Assembly: GCF_030052815.1 (NCBI RefSeq) | Contig: NW_026614814.1 | Coordinates: forward strand, 43,504 to 107,503 | Origin: Hevea brasiliensis | Taxonomy: Eukaryota; Streptophyta; Magnoliopsida; Malpighiales; Euphorbiaceae | Length of the DNA: 64,000 nt | Direction: 5' to 3' | Shown: in pieces, positions 34,560-46,582 of the stretch | Layout: every line of letters starts with the position of its first letter | Position numbering within the stretch: the stretch's first letter is position 1 | Translations under genes and position numbers: made by a program | The notes under the pieces: model-generated | Database searches by the model: none | Seen by the model: only the letters and a program-made list of their open reading frames with translations | Told to the model about the DNA's origin: nothing

Positions 34560-35880
34560 AGGCTGGAATGTTGGAGTTAAAATTAACTTGAATCTTGAAT
34601 CCATAGGTTGACGACAGGAAATTTAAGTGCTAAAAATTAAAATCAATATGGATCTTTAAAAGTGAATATCAAGAAATTAAAATTGACTTGGATCTTAAAT
34701 CCAGAGGTTGATAATAGGAAATTAAATACTAAAAATTAAAATTAACTTAGATCTTGAATCTAGAGATTGATAACTGAAATTAAAATTGCTGAGAATTGAA
34801 AATCAACTTGAATCTTGAATTCAGACGTAGATAACTGAAATTAAAATTGCTAAGAATTGAAAATCAACTTGAATCTTGAATCTAGAGGTTGATGACAGGA
34901 AATTAAATGCTGAAAATTGAAATTAACTTGGATCTTGAATCCAGAGGTTGATAACTGAAATTAAAATTGCTGAGAATTGAAAATTAACTTGGATCTTGAA
35001 TCTAGAGGTTGATAAGAGGAAATTAAATGCTAAAAATTAAAATCAACTTGGATTTTGAATCCAAAAGTTGATAACTAAAATTAAATTGCTAAGAATTGAA
35101 AATCAATTTGGATCTTGAATCCAAAGGTTGATAACTGAAATTAAAATTGCTAAGAATAGAAAATCAACTTGGATCTTAAATCCATAGGTTGATGACAGAA
35201 AATGAAATGCTGAAAATTAAAATCAACTTGGATCTTAATCCAGAGGTTGATAATTGAAATTAAAATTGCTGAGAATTGAAAATCAACTTGGATCTTGAAT
35301 CTAGAGGTTGATAATAGGAAATTAAATGATGAAAATTAAAATCAACTTGGATCTTGAATCTAGAGGTTGATAACTGAAATTAAAATTGCCGAGAATTGAA
35401 AATCAACTTGAATCTTCAATCCAAAGGTTGATGCTAGGAAATTAAATGCTGAAAATTAAAATCAACTTGGTCTTGGATCCAGAGGTTGATAATTAAAATT
35501 TAAATTGCTGAGAATCGAAAATCAACTTGGATCTTGAATCCAGAGGTTGATGATAGGAAATTAAATACTGAAAATTAAAATCAACTTGGATCTTGAATTC
35601 AGAGGTTGATAACTGAGATTAAAATTGCTGAGAATTGAAAATCAACTTGGATTTTGAACCTAGAGGTTGATGACAGGAAATTAAATCCTGAAAATTAAAA
35701 TAAACTTGGATCTTGAATCTAGAGGTTGATAACTAAAATTAAAATTGATGAGAATTTAAAATCAACTTGGATCTTGAATCTAGAGGTTGATGATTGAAAT
35801 TTAAATTGCGAAAATTTAAAATTAACATTGATGAAAATTAAATTGCGAAAAATTAAAAACCAACTTAGATCTTGAATAAA
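34560..35880 (-). repeat. Minisatellite of Ogre A 3' UTR, about 60 bp units in dimers
   Basis: About 20 units of 59-61 bp sharing AACTTGGATCTTGAATCCAG then GGTTGAT. Two unit types alternate: one ends with AACTGAAATTAAAATTGC and the next with GACAGGAAATTAAATGC, giving a 120-bp higher-order period. The same family occurs at 63470-64000 in Ogre C, in the same orientation relative to the element. Units differ by scattered substitutions, so the array is not freshly amplified. Confidence 0.93.
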
Positions 35881-36115
35881 CAACCACCTGTTGTGAACAA
35901 GTTTTATACATGCACATTTGATGCCCAAAATACAAAGTGACTCTGATGCAAGGTGCTCTTCCAATTAAAGTTTATTTAAGGAGATCCCAAGACTAAATGA
36001 TTGATGAAAGAAGTAAGAATGAATCCCAAGACATGGATCATTAGCTGTTCTGACCTCATTATTTAGAAGCATCGAATGACTTCCCCAGAGTGCCCTTTTA
36101 GTTTTGGTTCCTCAA

Positions 36116-36117
<2 letters not shown>

Positions 36118-36200
<83 letters not shown>
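36118..36200. repeat. (ATT)n microsatellite
   Basis: An uninterrupted trinucleotide run of about 27 units. It creates poly-Leu and poly-Tyr open frames that are not genes. Confidence 0.97.
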
Positions 36201-36214
36201 TACCTCTCTATTTC

Positions 36215-36873
36215 AGGGCACCCTTTCAGGTTTTCACCCTTCTCTCATTTTGCAGAAAGCGCCCTTACGGGTTTTTACCTTATTTCTCACATTTTGCCGA
36301 GAGCGCCCTTTCAGGTTTTCACTCCTTTCTTTTTTTTTTTTTTTTCTAATCCTTGGATGTAGGTGCATCAATTGCCTGTTAATTATTTACCCCCTGCAAA
36401 TCTCAAAGCAAAGTATATAGAGTTACCTGTGTTTAAATCTTTATCTTATAATAAAACTTTGACAAATCAATAGCACATAAACTAAAGTAAGCGGACTAGA
36501 AATGAATTGTGTATGGAATGGGGAGATACAATTTCAAAAGAAAAGGGTACAAGGACAAATTTCACGAATTCCTCTTAGTTAACTTTAAAGTCCCTCAATT
36601 GCTAACGTCTTAAACAACCCTTTGAAGAGTCTTTATGCTATAGTAACTTATTGTCCCCTTGACTTTGAGCCCTCTTATTTCTCCGTTACCTCCAACTAGG
36701 AGCGCCCTTTCAGGTTTTCATTCCTAGATTATATATAGATATATATTATCTCTCCATTTCAGGGTGCCCTTCTGGGTTTGAACCCTTCACTCATTTTGCA
36801 GAAAGTGCCCTTACGGGTTTTCGCATTCTTTCTCACATTTCGCTAGGAACAGCCTTTTAAGTTTTCACTCCTA
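36215..36873 (-). other. Hairpin cassettes in Ogre A 3' UTR
   Basis: On the minus strand, seven modules share the core GAAAACC(C/T)GAAAGGGYGC, or near variants, each enclosed by a different paired stem. Clear stems: TAGGA/TCCTA (36869-36873 with 36844-36848), AGAAAG/CTTTCT (36828-36833 with 36800-36805), AGGGT/ACCCT (36761-36765 with 36782-36786), CTAGGA/TCCTAG (36696-36701 with 36722-36727), AGGG/CCCT (36215-36218 with 36237-36240). The order H1, H2, H3 and the linkers AAAATGTG and AAAATGAG occur twice here and once in Ogre C. No protein is encoded. Confidence 0.75.
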
Positions 36874-36901
36874 CATTTTTTTTTCTTTTTTTTTCTTTTT
36901 T

Positions 36902-38514
36902 TTATGCGTAATATCTTTTCACAATATCTGCATTTACTGGCCTTGGTAATTCCTCCCTATCCATATGAGTTAAGATTAGTGCACTACTGGAAAATGCCTT
37001 CTTAACCACATAAGGTCCTTCGTAAGTTGGTGACCATTTGCCCCAAGAATCACCTTGATTTGGAAGCATCTTCTTCAAAACTAAATCTCTTGTTTGGAAT
37101 TCACGAGGTCGTACTTTCTTATCAAATGCTCTGGCTATCCTTCTTTGATATAACTGCCCGTGACATACCGCTGCTAATCATTTCTCATCAATCAAATTCA
37201 ACTAATCTATCCTTGACTGAACCCATTCAGTCTCATCTAACCTTGCCTCCTTTAGAATTCTCAAAGAGGGAATCTCCACTTCTATAGGTATGACAACTTC
37301 CATTTCGTAGACTAGTGAGTATGGGGTTGCCCCAGTTAACGTCTTCACTGTGGTTCGATAGGCATGAAGGGCAAATGGAAGCATATCGTGCCAATCTTTA
37401 TAAGTGATGGTCATCTTTTCAATTATTTGTTTGAGATTCTTGTTGGCAGCTTCCACAACTCCCTTCATCTGGGGTCGGTAAGGTGATGAGTTGAGATGAC
37501 GTATCTTATACTGATTACACAACTTTTGAACATTCGGACCATTCAGATTCTTAGCATTGTCAGTGACAATTTCATTAGGAAGGCCGTATCTGCAGATAAT
37601 GTTATTCTTGAGGAACCTCATAAATGTATTTTGAGTTATGAAAGCATATGAGGTTGCTTCAACCCATTTAGTAAAATAATCAATGGCAACTAAAATGAAC
37701 CTGTGTCCATTGGATGCCTTCGGATTGATTAAACCAATAACATCAATACCCCACATTGCAAACGGCCATGGATCGATGAGGTTATAGAGTTAATGAGGTG
37801 GGATGTTCATCCGGTCAGCGTAGATTTGGCACTTGTGGCATTTCCAAAAATATTCAATGCAATCCCTTTCCAAAGTAGTCCAAAAGTAGCCTCACCTCAA
37901 GATTTTCTTGGCCATCATGTGTCCATTGCTATGAGTAGCACAGTTCCCTTCATGGGTCTTAAAAGGAATCCTCCTTGCCTCTTTTGCATTCACGTACCTT
38001 AGTAATTCACCATTAAAGTTTCTCTTGTACAGGATTTCGCCACTGGGGAAGTATCCCAGTGCTATTCTTCTGATCATCCTTTTCTCATTTCTATTTGCCC
38101 CAGAAGGATATTCCCCAGCTTTGATGTACATTCGAATGTAATGATACCAGGGCTTGCCGTCTATTTCTTCTTCAATCACAAAGTAGTATGCTGGTTCACT
38201 CCTTGCCTTAATTTGTAACAACTGCGTTATCTGTCCCTTCTCCATTTGAGTCATCACAGTTAGAGTGGCCAAAGCATCAGCGAATTGGTTTTTGTCCTGG
38301 CTCAGGTGAGTGAAAGAGATTTCTATAAATTCCTTAATTAGCTCAAGAAGATATTTCTAGTATGGGATCAGTTTTAGGTCTTGAATCGGACATTCTCCCT
38401 TGACTTGATAAATAATCAGAGCCAAATCCCGGTACACTTCCAATTTCCTTATCTTCATTTCAATGGCAGCTTGTAAACCACTCATGCAGGCTTCGTACTC
38501 TGCCACGTTGTTGG
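36902..38514 (-). pseudogene. Ogre A pol 3' part: archaeal-type RNase H end and integrase
   Basis: Reading minus from 38514: RNase H remnant (NNVAEYEAC, LEVYRD, DKNQFADALATL), linker with YHYIRMY, integrase zinc region (HEGNCATHSNGHMMAKKIL), DDE core (MWGIDVIGLINP, VTDNAKNLNG, and Glu in VVEAANKNLK), then C-terminal motifs up to KRYYA and stop at 36902. A stop near 37757 and scattered mutations break it. It aligns with the intact frame 60692-62656. The upstream rest is displaced beyond the window by the insertion at 38515, inside the NNVAEYE codons. Confidence 0.92.
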
Positions 38515-39070
38515 TGTAATGTCCTCACTTTACGTAGTCCGTACATTCTGCTGCCCCGTTAACTTAATGTCAGTTCGGACAAGTCAGGATGTCTGGGACT
38601 ACACTTCAGTGATAGTGAGAAGGCATAAAATGATGAAATAAATAATAAAAAAATACAAGAAAAATTAAGGAAAAATAAAAGAGAGGAAATGAAACTAGGT
38701 TAAATGAGCCGGCACCGCAGCGATGGGTAACCGCACCGGGAAGTTATGGCAAAGGCAATTGCTGACCCCAGGACCACGGGAAACCCTTAGAAATAATTTT
38801 CAAGACATAATTAAAGGCCTATAAAGGTATAATTGACATTAGAAATGTCAAAGAAAAATTAATGAATTAGTACAAAGAAAAATGAAAAATTGAGAAACTG
38901 ACAAAAATCGGTGTTACTGAAAAATCGGGAATACAATCTGAAAAGGGGCATTTTGGTCATTTGACACCTAGAGTTAACTTTTGACCTAAATGTCCATTAA
39001 AAATAAGTAGTATTAAATTTTAAAATGCCATGAAAACAAGAAATATTACACATAATGTAATTAAAAGAAG
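38515..39070 (+). repeat. Gypsy LTR fragment, plus orientation
   Basis: Begins TGTAATGTCCTCAC...AGTCCGTACATTCTG directly after GTTGG in the Ogre A RNase H. It matches the complement of the Gypsy A/B LTR ends (AGTCAGGATGTCTGG, GAGCCGGCACCGCAG...GATGGGTAACC, GGGGCATTTTGGTCATTTGACACC). It is cut at 39071 by Gypsy B; the rest should lie right of the window. Solo or full-length status cannot be decided. Confidence 0.8.
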
Positions 39071-42000
39071 TGTAACACCCCTCACCCGTCTACGGTCTAG
39101 CCGAGTGAGGCGGGCTACACAGCGTGCTGGAGCACCTGATCTTATCTGATTTCATTACAGTTCTTGATTTATTTATTCAAAAACTTTATTTAAGGTTTAG
39201 GCTATTTTTACTTTTTTCAAAATCTAACTAATTTGGAAATTTCAAAAATTTTAACAATAATCCGACAAAGTGTCGGCTGTAATTTGGACTAACAGTTCTT
39301 CTGAACCTGCCAAAGACAATTCACAACATATTCAAATTCATAGCTCAATTTATCTCAATAATATCTCATCAGTTTCTCAAAATTTCTTAAACTCAATCTC
39401 ATTCAGAATCATTATGATTAGACAATCAATTCAGACATCAGAATTCTTACATTTCATTAACTTATATAATTTTCCAATTAAGTACATAAATTTGTCAAGT
39501 ACAGGATATAAAAATGAAATTACAATATACTTAGAATAAACAAAATACATAACATGTATAATTATGAGCCCTATCTACATGCATTGCTAAGGAGGTGACA
39601 ATCTTGAACTCTTCTGACACTTCTGCAGATCTGGACTTCAAAAATCTCAATGATCGACCATCTGGTTTTACCTTTCAAGACTGCGCGAGGAAGCAATTCC
39701 ATCGCGCTAAGCATTTCTGCTTAGTGGTGCAATAGTATAACAATAAATAATATATACAAATAAAGAAAGAAATAACTCATAATTCGGATACTCAGGAATC
39801 AATTTAATTTGGTATGGTATTTCTAGTATCAATGATCTTATGTACTAGTTTATTCCTCTTTGGAAGTGCTTAGTTTATAACTTTTCAGTAATACTACCCA
39901 GTATTCAAATTATTCTAACTTTATTGTATTTCAAGTCTCTACTGTTCTGCAATTTATATTTTTGTTATGTTTCTTTTGCTAATCTCTTTTACTCATTTAT
40001 TCAACAATTAATTTAATTGTATTGAAATTTCATTATACTTAACTTAACTTAGCTTCCTGAATTGAATAATGTTTTAAATGACTGCCCATATAGCCTATAC
40101 ACTGACCAGATTGGATAAACGGATATACTAGCACTGGGTACCTAGTACCATGGGCCGTTACACCATCGGTCACAAAGTGTCTCCCGGTGTGCAAATAGTG
40201 TGGCTAAAAAGCTATATAATCAATCAGGCATTAAGCCGAGTATAATAACACAATCTGTATAACCATAGGCTATTAAAATCATAGTATGGCATAATAAGCC
40301 ATAAAATACAGTATGACGTAAAGTCATTTACAGAACAGCTGTCAGAATCCTATTGGCATGCCAACCTATCCAAACTAGTAAATTAGGCAAATTAGGGCAT
40401 ATTACAAGGTTACGTATGTAATTCTTTATTCATAGGGTTTATACATCTTTATGCCTTTCACTGGTCAATAAAATTATTGACCTTTTTATGCATCATGGAT
40501 AGGTTGATTCTAGCATCAACATGTCACAATTTACAATTCAATATGTTGTCAATATAATGCAATTTACCCTTTTTACAAGTTGGCATTCATTGCCAAATCA
40601 CTTCAAGCATCATTTTATGTAATTACCAATTTTCAATTTTAGTTTGCTAGATTGGTCTAGATTAAAGTCCTATTTCCCTTGGTTTTTAGCTTCTGGTCAA
40701 AGAAGCAAAATTGTAGCTCTATGTCTTATTGCACTCGGGGCAATATTTCAGGTCATTATGAGTTGTATAGACCAAGATATGATCAATTTACTAAAGCTGG
40801 ACAGATTGCACCTCTGGTGCAAATTTTGGTCAATTTCTCAATTTTTGTGTGCTAGATTTGTCTAGCTTAAAGTCCTATTTCTCTTGGTACTGTTCCCTTC
40901 AATTCATTTCATTAGTCAACCTACAATGTTGACCCTTGATGCACTCTATGTGAGTCAATTCTAATGTTACCAATATGTCACATTTTATAGCCCTTTAGTG
41001 TTGGTATATGTTACCAATTTCATTTCCAAGTGTATTGCATTTTATTGCAATTTACCGGATTTCAGTGTACTATTTTGACCTAGCCGGACGACCTAGTTCC
41101 CTCTGTTTTTGGGTTTTGGTCCAAGCTACAAACTTGTAGGTCTATGTCTTATTGCACGAAGGGCAAACTTTCAGGTCATTCTGAGTTGTGTAGACCAAGA
41201 TATGGTCAATTTACCAGTGCTGGACAGATTGCACCTTTAGTGCAAAATTTGGTTAATTTTAGTTCTGGCAGTTTTGGTACCTGAACTTGTGCAAGCTATT
41301 TGACTTGGTTCTGGCCATTTCTGGGTTTTGGTGTCTTTATAAGAATTGTAGCTCTATGTCTTATTGCACTCGGGGCAAATTTCAGGTCATTCTAAGTTGT
41401 ATAGACCAAGATATGGTCAATTTACTAAAGCTGGACAGATTGCATCTTTAGTGCAAAATTTGGTCAATTTTAGGTCACATTTGGTTCGGCAGTTTTTGTA
41501 CCCAAACTTGTGCAAGCCATTTGACTTGCTTATGGTCATTTCTGGGCTTGGGTGTCTTCATAAGACTTGTAGATATAGGTCTTAAATATTCATGGTCAAA
41601 CTTTCAGGCCAATTGGACCTGTTTTAAGTGAGTTATGGCCTAAACACTAACTGCTGCCAAATGGTCAGTTTTCAAGCCTTAAATGCACTAATCCGGATTT
41701 GGTCACTTTTTAAGGTCAGTTTCTAGGCAGAATTTTGGCAACATTTCTACATGAAAGTTGGCCTATTTAGTGTCTAGTTTCACCCCATATTGGCCTCATA
41801 CCAATTGGGTTCATAGTTTGGCACTTATGGCCTCATTTAGGTGCTGCCTTCAATAGACAACCTGCACAAAGCACATACACTCCCAATTTGATGTTCCTTC
41901 TCCTCCTCATTACTACAATATTCAATCAACAAAACTTCCCTACATATATTGTACACCATTCCAGCAACAATTCTGGGCAGAATATTCAAGTGGTCAATGC

Positions 42001-43516
42001 ACCATTAAGTTCAACATTCGCTTCCACCAAAATTCAACATACTTCAATGTCAATATTACACATACACTTCAACATAATCATACTTCAATGTCACTTACAC
42101 TTGCTGCCCAAAATTTAACATTAGCATATATCATTAATAACTACATGTTCACACACAAATTCAAGCTATTAGGGGCTGCCAAATATGGCAATTTGCTCAA
42201 GGCATCAAAGTTCCATTTCACACCCTTAATTCAAACACTATATGCATATACTTAGATACAAACTTACTACAACTTTCATTTGAATTAATCAACCTTCATT
42301 TCCATTCATTAGAAGTAAAAATAACTCAAGCTCAACAAAGGTTCATGGCTGCCCAAAAATGAAGCAACAACACAAATCTCCAATAATTGTTTCAAACCAT
42401 AATTTAAATTTCTCAATTTCAATCAATTCAAGTCCTATCACTTCTCATACATATACCCATATCAAACATCATCTTTAAACTCATCTACATCATTTAAACA
42501 CATCAAAATCCCATGAATTTCTTGGCTGCCGAAATGAAGTGCTCACAAAATATACATTAATTTATTCAATTTCTTCACAAATCAACTCACCCAAAGCTCA
42601 AAACAAGATCTAATGAAAGAAAATGGGGAGATTAAGCACTAACCTTAATTCAAGAACTTTCCATGCTTGTGAAACTTCAAAAGTTTCCTTTCTTTTTGCT
42701 ACCTATAGCTTTCCCATGATGTGAGGACCAATTTTAATGAAGGGAGTCTTGAGTTTTAAGTTGAAAATGATAAGTTTGGTGAGCTTGCATGGAACTCATC
42801 CATGGAGGAAAGGAAGAGCTCCATTTCAGCATTTTAGAGAATTGGAGAAGATGAAGTGAGTTAGTGGATTATTCCTTGTCATCTTATGTGTTTTATATGC
42901 CCACTAACTTAGGTTTATTATTATTATAATTCAAAGTTTCAATCTTTGCAAATTCATCCCCCACTTTTCCTTTAATTGCATTTCATATTTAATTTCATTT
43001 TTCATTAAATTTTCAAAATATAATACCACTTATTTTTCATGGACATTTAAGTCAAAAGTCAACTCTAGGTGTCAATTGACCAAAATGCCCCTCTTCGGGT
43101 CAAGTTCGGACTTTTTCGGTAACAGTTTACTCCTTATCCGCCGATTTCTTTAATTTTTATTTTTCGCTTATACTAACTTTCTAATTTTTCTTTGACATTT
43201 TCAATGTCAATCACACCTCGATAAACCTTTAATTATGTCACGAAAATATTTCTCGGGGTTCCCGCGTCGAGTTAGTCAACGATCCTCGCAGTAACTTCGG
43301 TCACGGTCACCCATCGCTACGTTTGGCTCGTTTAACTTAGTCACATTTTCTCTCTTTCATTTTTGTTTGATTTTTCTGTATTTTCTTTTATTTATTTCAT
43401 CATTATATATGCTCACTATCACCGAAGTGTAGTTCCAGACATCCTGACTTGCCTAGACTGTTATTTGACCACTGGAGCAATAGAACGTACAGAACACGTA
43501 TAGGGAGGATGTTACA
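39071..43516 (-). repeat. Gypsy B 3' LTR
   Basis: 4446 bp from TGTAACACCCCTCACCCG to GGATGTTACA. It is longer than the Gypsy A LTR, partly through three copies of a segment of about 130 bp (about 40711-40833, 41129-41256 and 41349-41476) sharing CTATGTCTTATTGCAC and TATAGACCAAGATATGGTC. It has no gene except the integrase frame running in from the interior to 43403. Confidence 0.93.
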
Positions 43517-44065
43517 ACTCTTCCCCTCTAAATAAAAATTTCGTCCTCGAAATTTACCTGATGTGAAGAGCTGAGGGAACTGTTGTCTCATCATCTCCTC
43601 ACTCTCCCATGTTGCCTCTTCCGTGTTGTGGTGTTTCCATAGGATTTTCACTAGTGGAATTGTCTTATTTATGAGCTCTTTTACCTCTCGTGCCAAGATT
43701 TTAATTGGTTCTTCTTCATATGTCAGGTCAGGTTGTACTACAATTTCTTCTGCTGAGATGACATGTGAAGGATCTGATCTGTATCTTCTGAGCATCGAGA
43801 CATGGAACACATTATGTATCTTGTCTAGCTCAAGTGGTAAGGCTAATCTGTAGGCTACTGGTCCCACACGTTCAATAACTTCATATGGGCCAATAAACCT
43901 AGGGCTTAATTTTCCCTTTTTCCCAAATCTCAACAATTTCTTCCACGGTGATACTCTGAGAAATACTTTCTCGCCAACTTCATATTCAATGTCCATTCTT
44001 TTCAAGTCAGCATAAGATTTCTGTCGGTCTGAGGCAACTTTCAAATTGGCCTTTATCAGTTTCAC
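43403..44065 (-). pseudogene. Gypsy B integrase C-terminus and chromodomain
   Basis: A 220-residue open frame: SYADLKRMDIEYEVGEKVFL and FIGPYEVIERVGPVAYRLAL (integrase tail), NVFHVSMLRRY, then a chromodomain (IKILAREVKELINKTIPLVKILW to ATWESEEM, about residues 125-165). The frame does not stop at the element's natural end. It reads through the polypurine tract (43517-43529) and 114 bases into the LTR. This block is better preserved than in Gypsy A, but it starts at an internal Met after lost upstream coding, so it is a fragment. Confidence 0.9.
43517..43529 (-). other. Polypurine tract of Gypsy B
   Basis: Same tract as in Gypsy A, adjacent to the LTR and lying within the chromodomain frame. 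Confidence 0.85.
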
Positions 44066-44368
44066 CTTTTCCTCTCATCTGCTTTATCAGTGCAGCCCCA
44101 CTAGCTTATCTTTACCCAACTCACCAACATACAGTGTTCTGCATTTTCTCCCATACAATTGCTTCATAGGGTGCCATTTGTATGCTAGCTTGATAGCTAT
44201 TATTGTATGCAAATTCGCTAGTGGAAGGTATCATCCCAACTTCCTCAAACTCAATAACACAACTTCTCAAAGATATCCTCGAGGACCTATCACATATGTT
44301 CGGTTATTATTATCATTATCGGTTCAATTATTATTTACAATAACTCAATGAGTTACAAAATTTACAGA
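44066..44368 (-). pseudogene. Gypsy B integrase mid region, decayed
   Basis: Homologous to 6383-6762 of Gypsy A. Short deletions have broken all frames (e.g. near 44130-44250). No continuous coding remains. Confidence 0.7.
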
Positions 44369-44795
44369 TTATTCTTTACATTTGTCCATCCGTCGAGGAT
44401 GAAAAGCCGTACTAAAATGGAGTTGTGTGCCCAAGGATTCTTGTAATTTCTTCCAAAATCTAGATGTAAACTTCGGGTCTCTATCAGATATAATGGAAAG
44501 TGGGATTCCATGTAGTCTAACTATCTCACTGATGTACAATTCTGCTAGCTTTTCCAGTGAGTAGTCAGTTCTAATCGGAAAATGTCTTGATTTGGTCAAC
44601 CTATCCACAATCACCCATCGCATCATGCTTCTTCTGAGTGAGAGGTAGACCACTGACAAAGTCCATAGTGACTTGGTCCCATTTCCATTCAGGTATGTTT
44701 ATGGGCTGTAACAAACCTGATGGAACTTGATGTTCTGCTTTGACTTGCTGACATGTCAAGCATCTAGTTACATAGTCAACTATGTCCTTCTTCAT
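44369..44795 (-). pseudogene. Gypsy B integrase core
   Basis: Two overlapping frames. The first (44601-44795) has MKKDIVDYVTRCLTCQQVKAEHQVPSG and TMDFVSGLPL with the first catalytic Asp. The second (from 44659) has [20 protein letters not shown] with the second Asp, and STAFHP. It then loses the catalytic Glu region through a short deletion (QTDGQSER is reduced). The zinc cysteine pair is better kept than in Gypsy A. Confidence 0.9.
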
Positions 44796-45774
44796 ACCTA
44801 GCCACCAGTATCAGAGTTTCAGGTCATGGTACATTTTTGCGCTTTCTGGGTACATAGCATACACACTATTATGTGCTTCTTTTAGAATATTGATTTTCAA
44901 CTCTTTATCATCTGGTACACATACTCTTTCTATATAGTACAGGCACCCATTTTCTTTCACTTTATATTCAGTTTCCTTCCCCTCAGTGATTTTTGCCCAT
45001 AACAGCCATTAATTTCCCATATGTCTTCTGCCCATCCTGTATCTGTTGTAACAGATTCGGCTTCACTTGTAACTCAGCCAAAATAACTCCATCAATGGAA
45101 GGTATCTATTCTTGCTTCCGGATAAAGCATCAATACAATTTCTAAATGTTTTCTCAAATACCTACATCATTCCTTCCTGTCAAAAATATTAAAATACTGA
45201 TAAGACTCCATATCAATGTCCAGATATCTTCATCCTCAAGGTGTTCTTTCTAATTTATAGCCATACTAGATTCTCTAAGCTCATAGCAATTTTTGTGGTA
45301 ATGGTAGTCCACATTAGTGTAACCAAGTCACTTACTCTAGCTACCTTAGAAGTGTAGTCTTTCGATAGGCTAGTTCTGAAGTTTTAAATTTCTGACTAGA
45401 ATTTTCACATTTATTTCCCGTAATAGTACTCTATTCGGGCGTAATTGTATCAAATTATAGATTACTTATAAATATTCTCATTTTATTCTACCACGAGGAA
45501 GCACGTAGCTCTACATAATAATCTCATGTCGGTACTGTAATCTGCAGCTTACAATACAAACATCAGAACATTATGTAGTTATTACGTTATAACCTCATGA
45601 ACTAGGTTTTCTACTTCTTTTTCTAATGCCCTCTGCGGCTCTGAGTCCATATCTTAACTTTGAATAATCAAAAGTAAACAGATCTGTATAGTGTCAACTC
45701 GACTCTTATGAATGCAATGCATGTATGCACACAAGTTCTTTTTACTTATCTTTGCCTAGGAACGCCTAAACCGT
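44796..45774 (-). other. Gypsy B residual interior and 5' leader
   Basis: 44796-45090 matches the RNase H-integrase connector of Gypsy A (7201-7490). After a junction near 45092, which jumps to AATGGAAGGTATCTATTC-like sequence, 45110-45620 has no recognisable homology or frame. 45630-45774 matches the Gypsy A leader (CTCTGAGTCCATAT, GCATGTATGCA region, CCTAAACCGTGCTCTGATACC). Everything from gag to RNase H is missing. Confidence 0.75.
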
Positions 45775-45786
45775 GCTCTGATACCA
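45775..45786 (-). other. Primer binding site of Gypsy B
   Basis: The minus strand reads TGGTATCAGAGC (initiator Met type), five bases from the LTR at 45792, exactly as in Gypsy A. Confidence 0.93.
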
Positions 45787-45791
45787 CTAAA

Positions 45792-46582
45792 TGTAACAGC
45801 CCTCACCCGTCTACGGTCTAGCCGAGTGAGGCGTGCTACACAGCGTGCTGGAGCACTTGATCTTATCTGATTTCATTACAGTTCTTGATTTATTTATTCA
45901 AAAACTTTATTTAAGGTTTAGGCTATTTTTACTTTTTTCAAAATCTAACTAATTTGGAAATTTCAAAAATTTTAACAATAATTCGACAAAGTGTCGGCTA
46001 TAATTTGGACTAACAGTTCTTCTGAACTTGCCAAAGACAATTCACAACATATTCAAATTCATAGCTCAATTTATCTCAATAATATCTCATCAGTTTCTCA
46101 AAATTTCTTAAACTCAATCTCATTCAGAATCATTATGATTAGACAATCAATTCAGACATCAGAATTCTTACATTTCATTAACTTATATAATTTTCCAATT
46201 AAGTACATAAATTTGTCAAGTACAGGATATACAAATGAAATTACAATATACTTAGAATAAACAAAATACATAACATGTATAATTATGAGCCCTATCTACA
46301 TGCATTGCTGAGGAGGTGACAATCTTGAACTCTTCTGACACTTCTGCAAATATGGACTCCAAAAATCTCGATGGCCATCTCTGGTTTTACCTTGATACTG
46401 CGAGGAAGCAATTCCATCGCGCTAAGCATTTCTGCTTAGTGGTGCAATAGTATAACAATAAATAATATATACAAATAAAGAAAGAAATAACTCATAATTC
46501 GGATACTCAGGAATCAATTTAATTTGGTATGGTATTTCTAGTATCAATGATCTTATGTACTAGTTTGTTCCTCTTTGGAAGT
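45792..46582 (-). repeat. Gypsy B 5' LTR, partial
   Basis: 791 bp that matches 39071-39871 closely and stops at CTCTTTGGAAGT, where the other LTR continues with GCTTAG. GAAGT (46578-46582) should be the target duplication of Ogre C and recur right of the window. Confidence 0.92.

Larger units (their letters stand above)
39071..46582 (-). mobile_element. Gypsy B: internally deleted chromovirus
   Basis: Same family as Gypsy A, with 3' LTR 39071-43516, interior 43517-45791 and the beginning of the 5' LTR 45792-46582. The last is cut by insertion of Ogre C at 46583. The interior keeps integrase, chromodomain, polypurine tract and primer site but lacks gag, protease, RT and RNase H, so it could move only with help in trans. 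The overlapping LTR parts are very similar by eye, which suggests a fairly recent insertion. Confidence 0.92.

Noticed and set aside
34560..35880. Regular 60-bp direct repeats resembling a CRISPR array
   Set aside because: The 'spacers' are themselves repeated in two alternating types, there are no cas genes, and the context is a plant retrotransposon. It is a minisatellite.
36076..36420. Open frames of 114 and 81 residues with poly-Leu or poly-Tyr
   Set aside because: They are translations of the (ATT)n microsatellite and the hairpin region; no start context or family.
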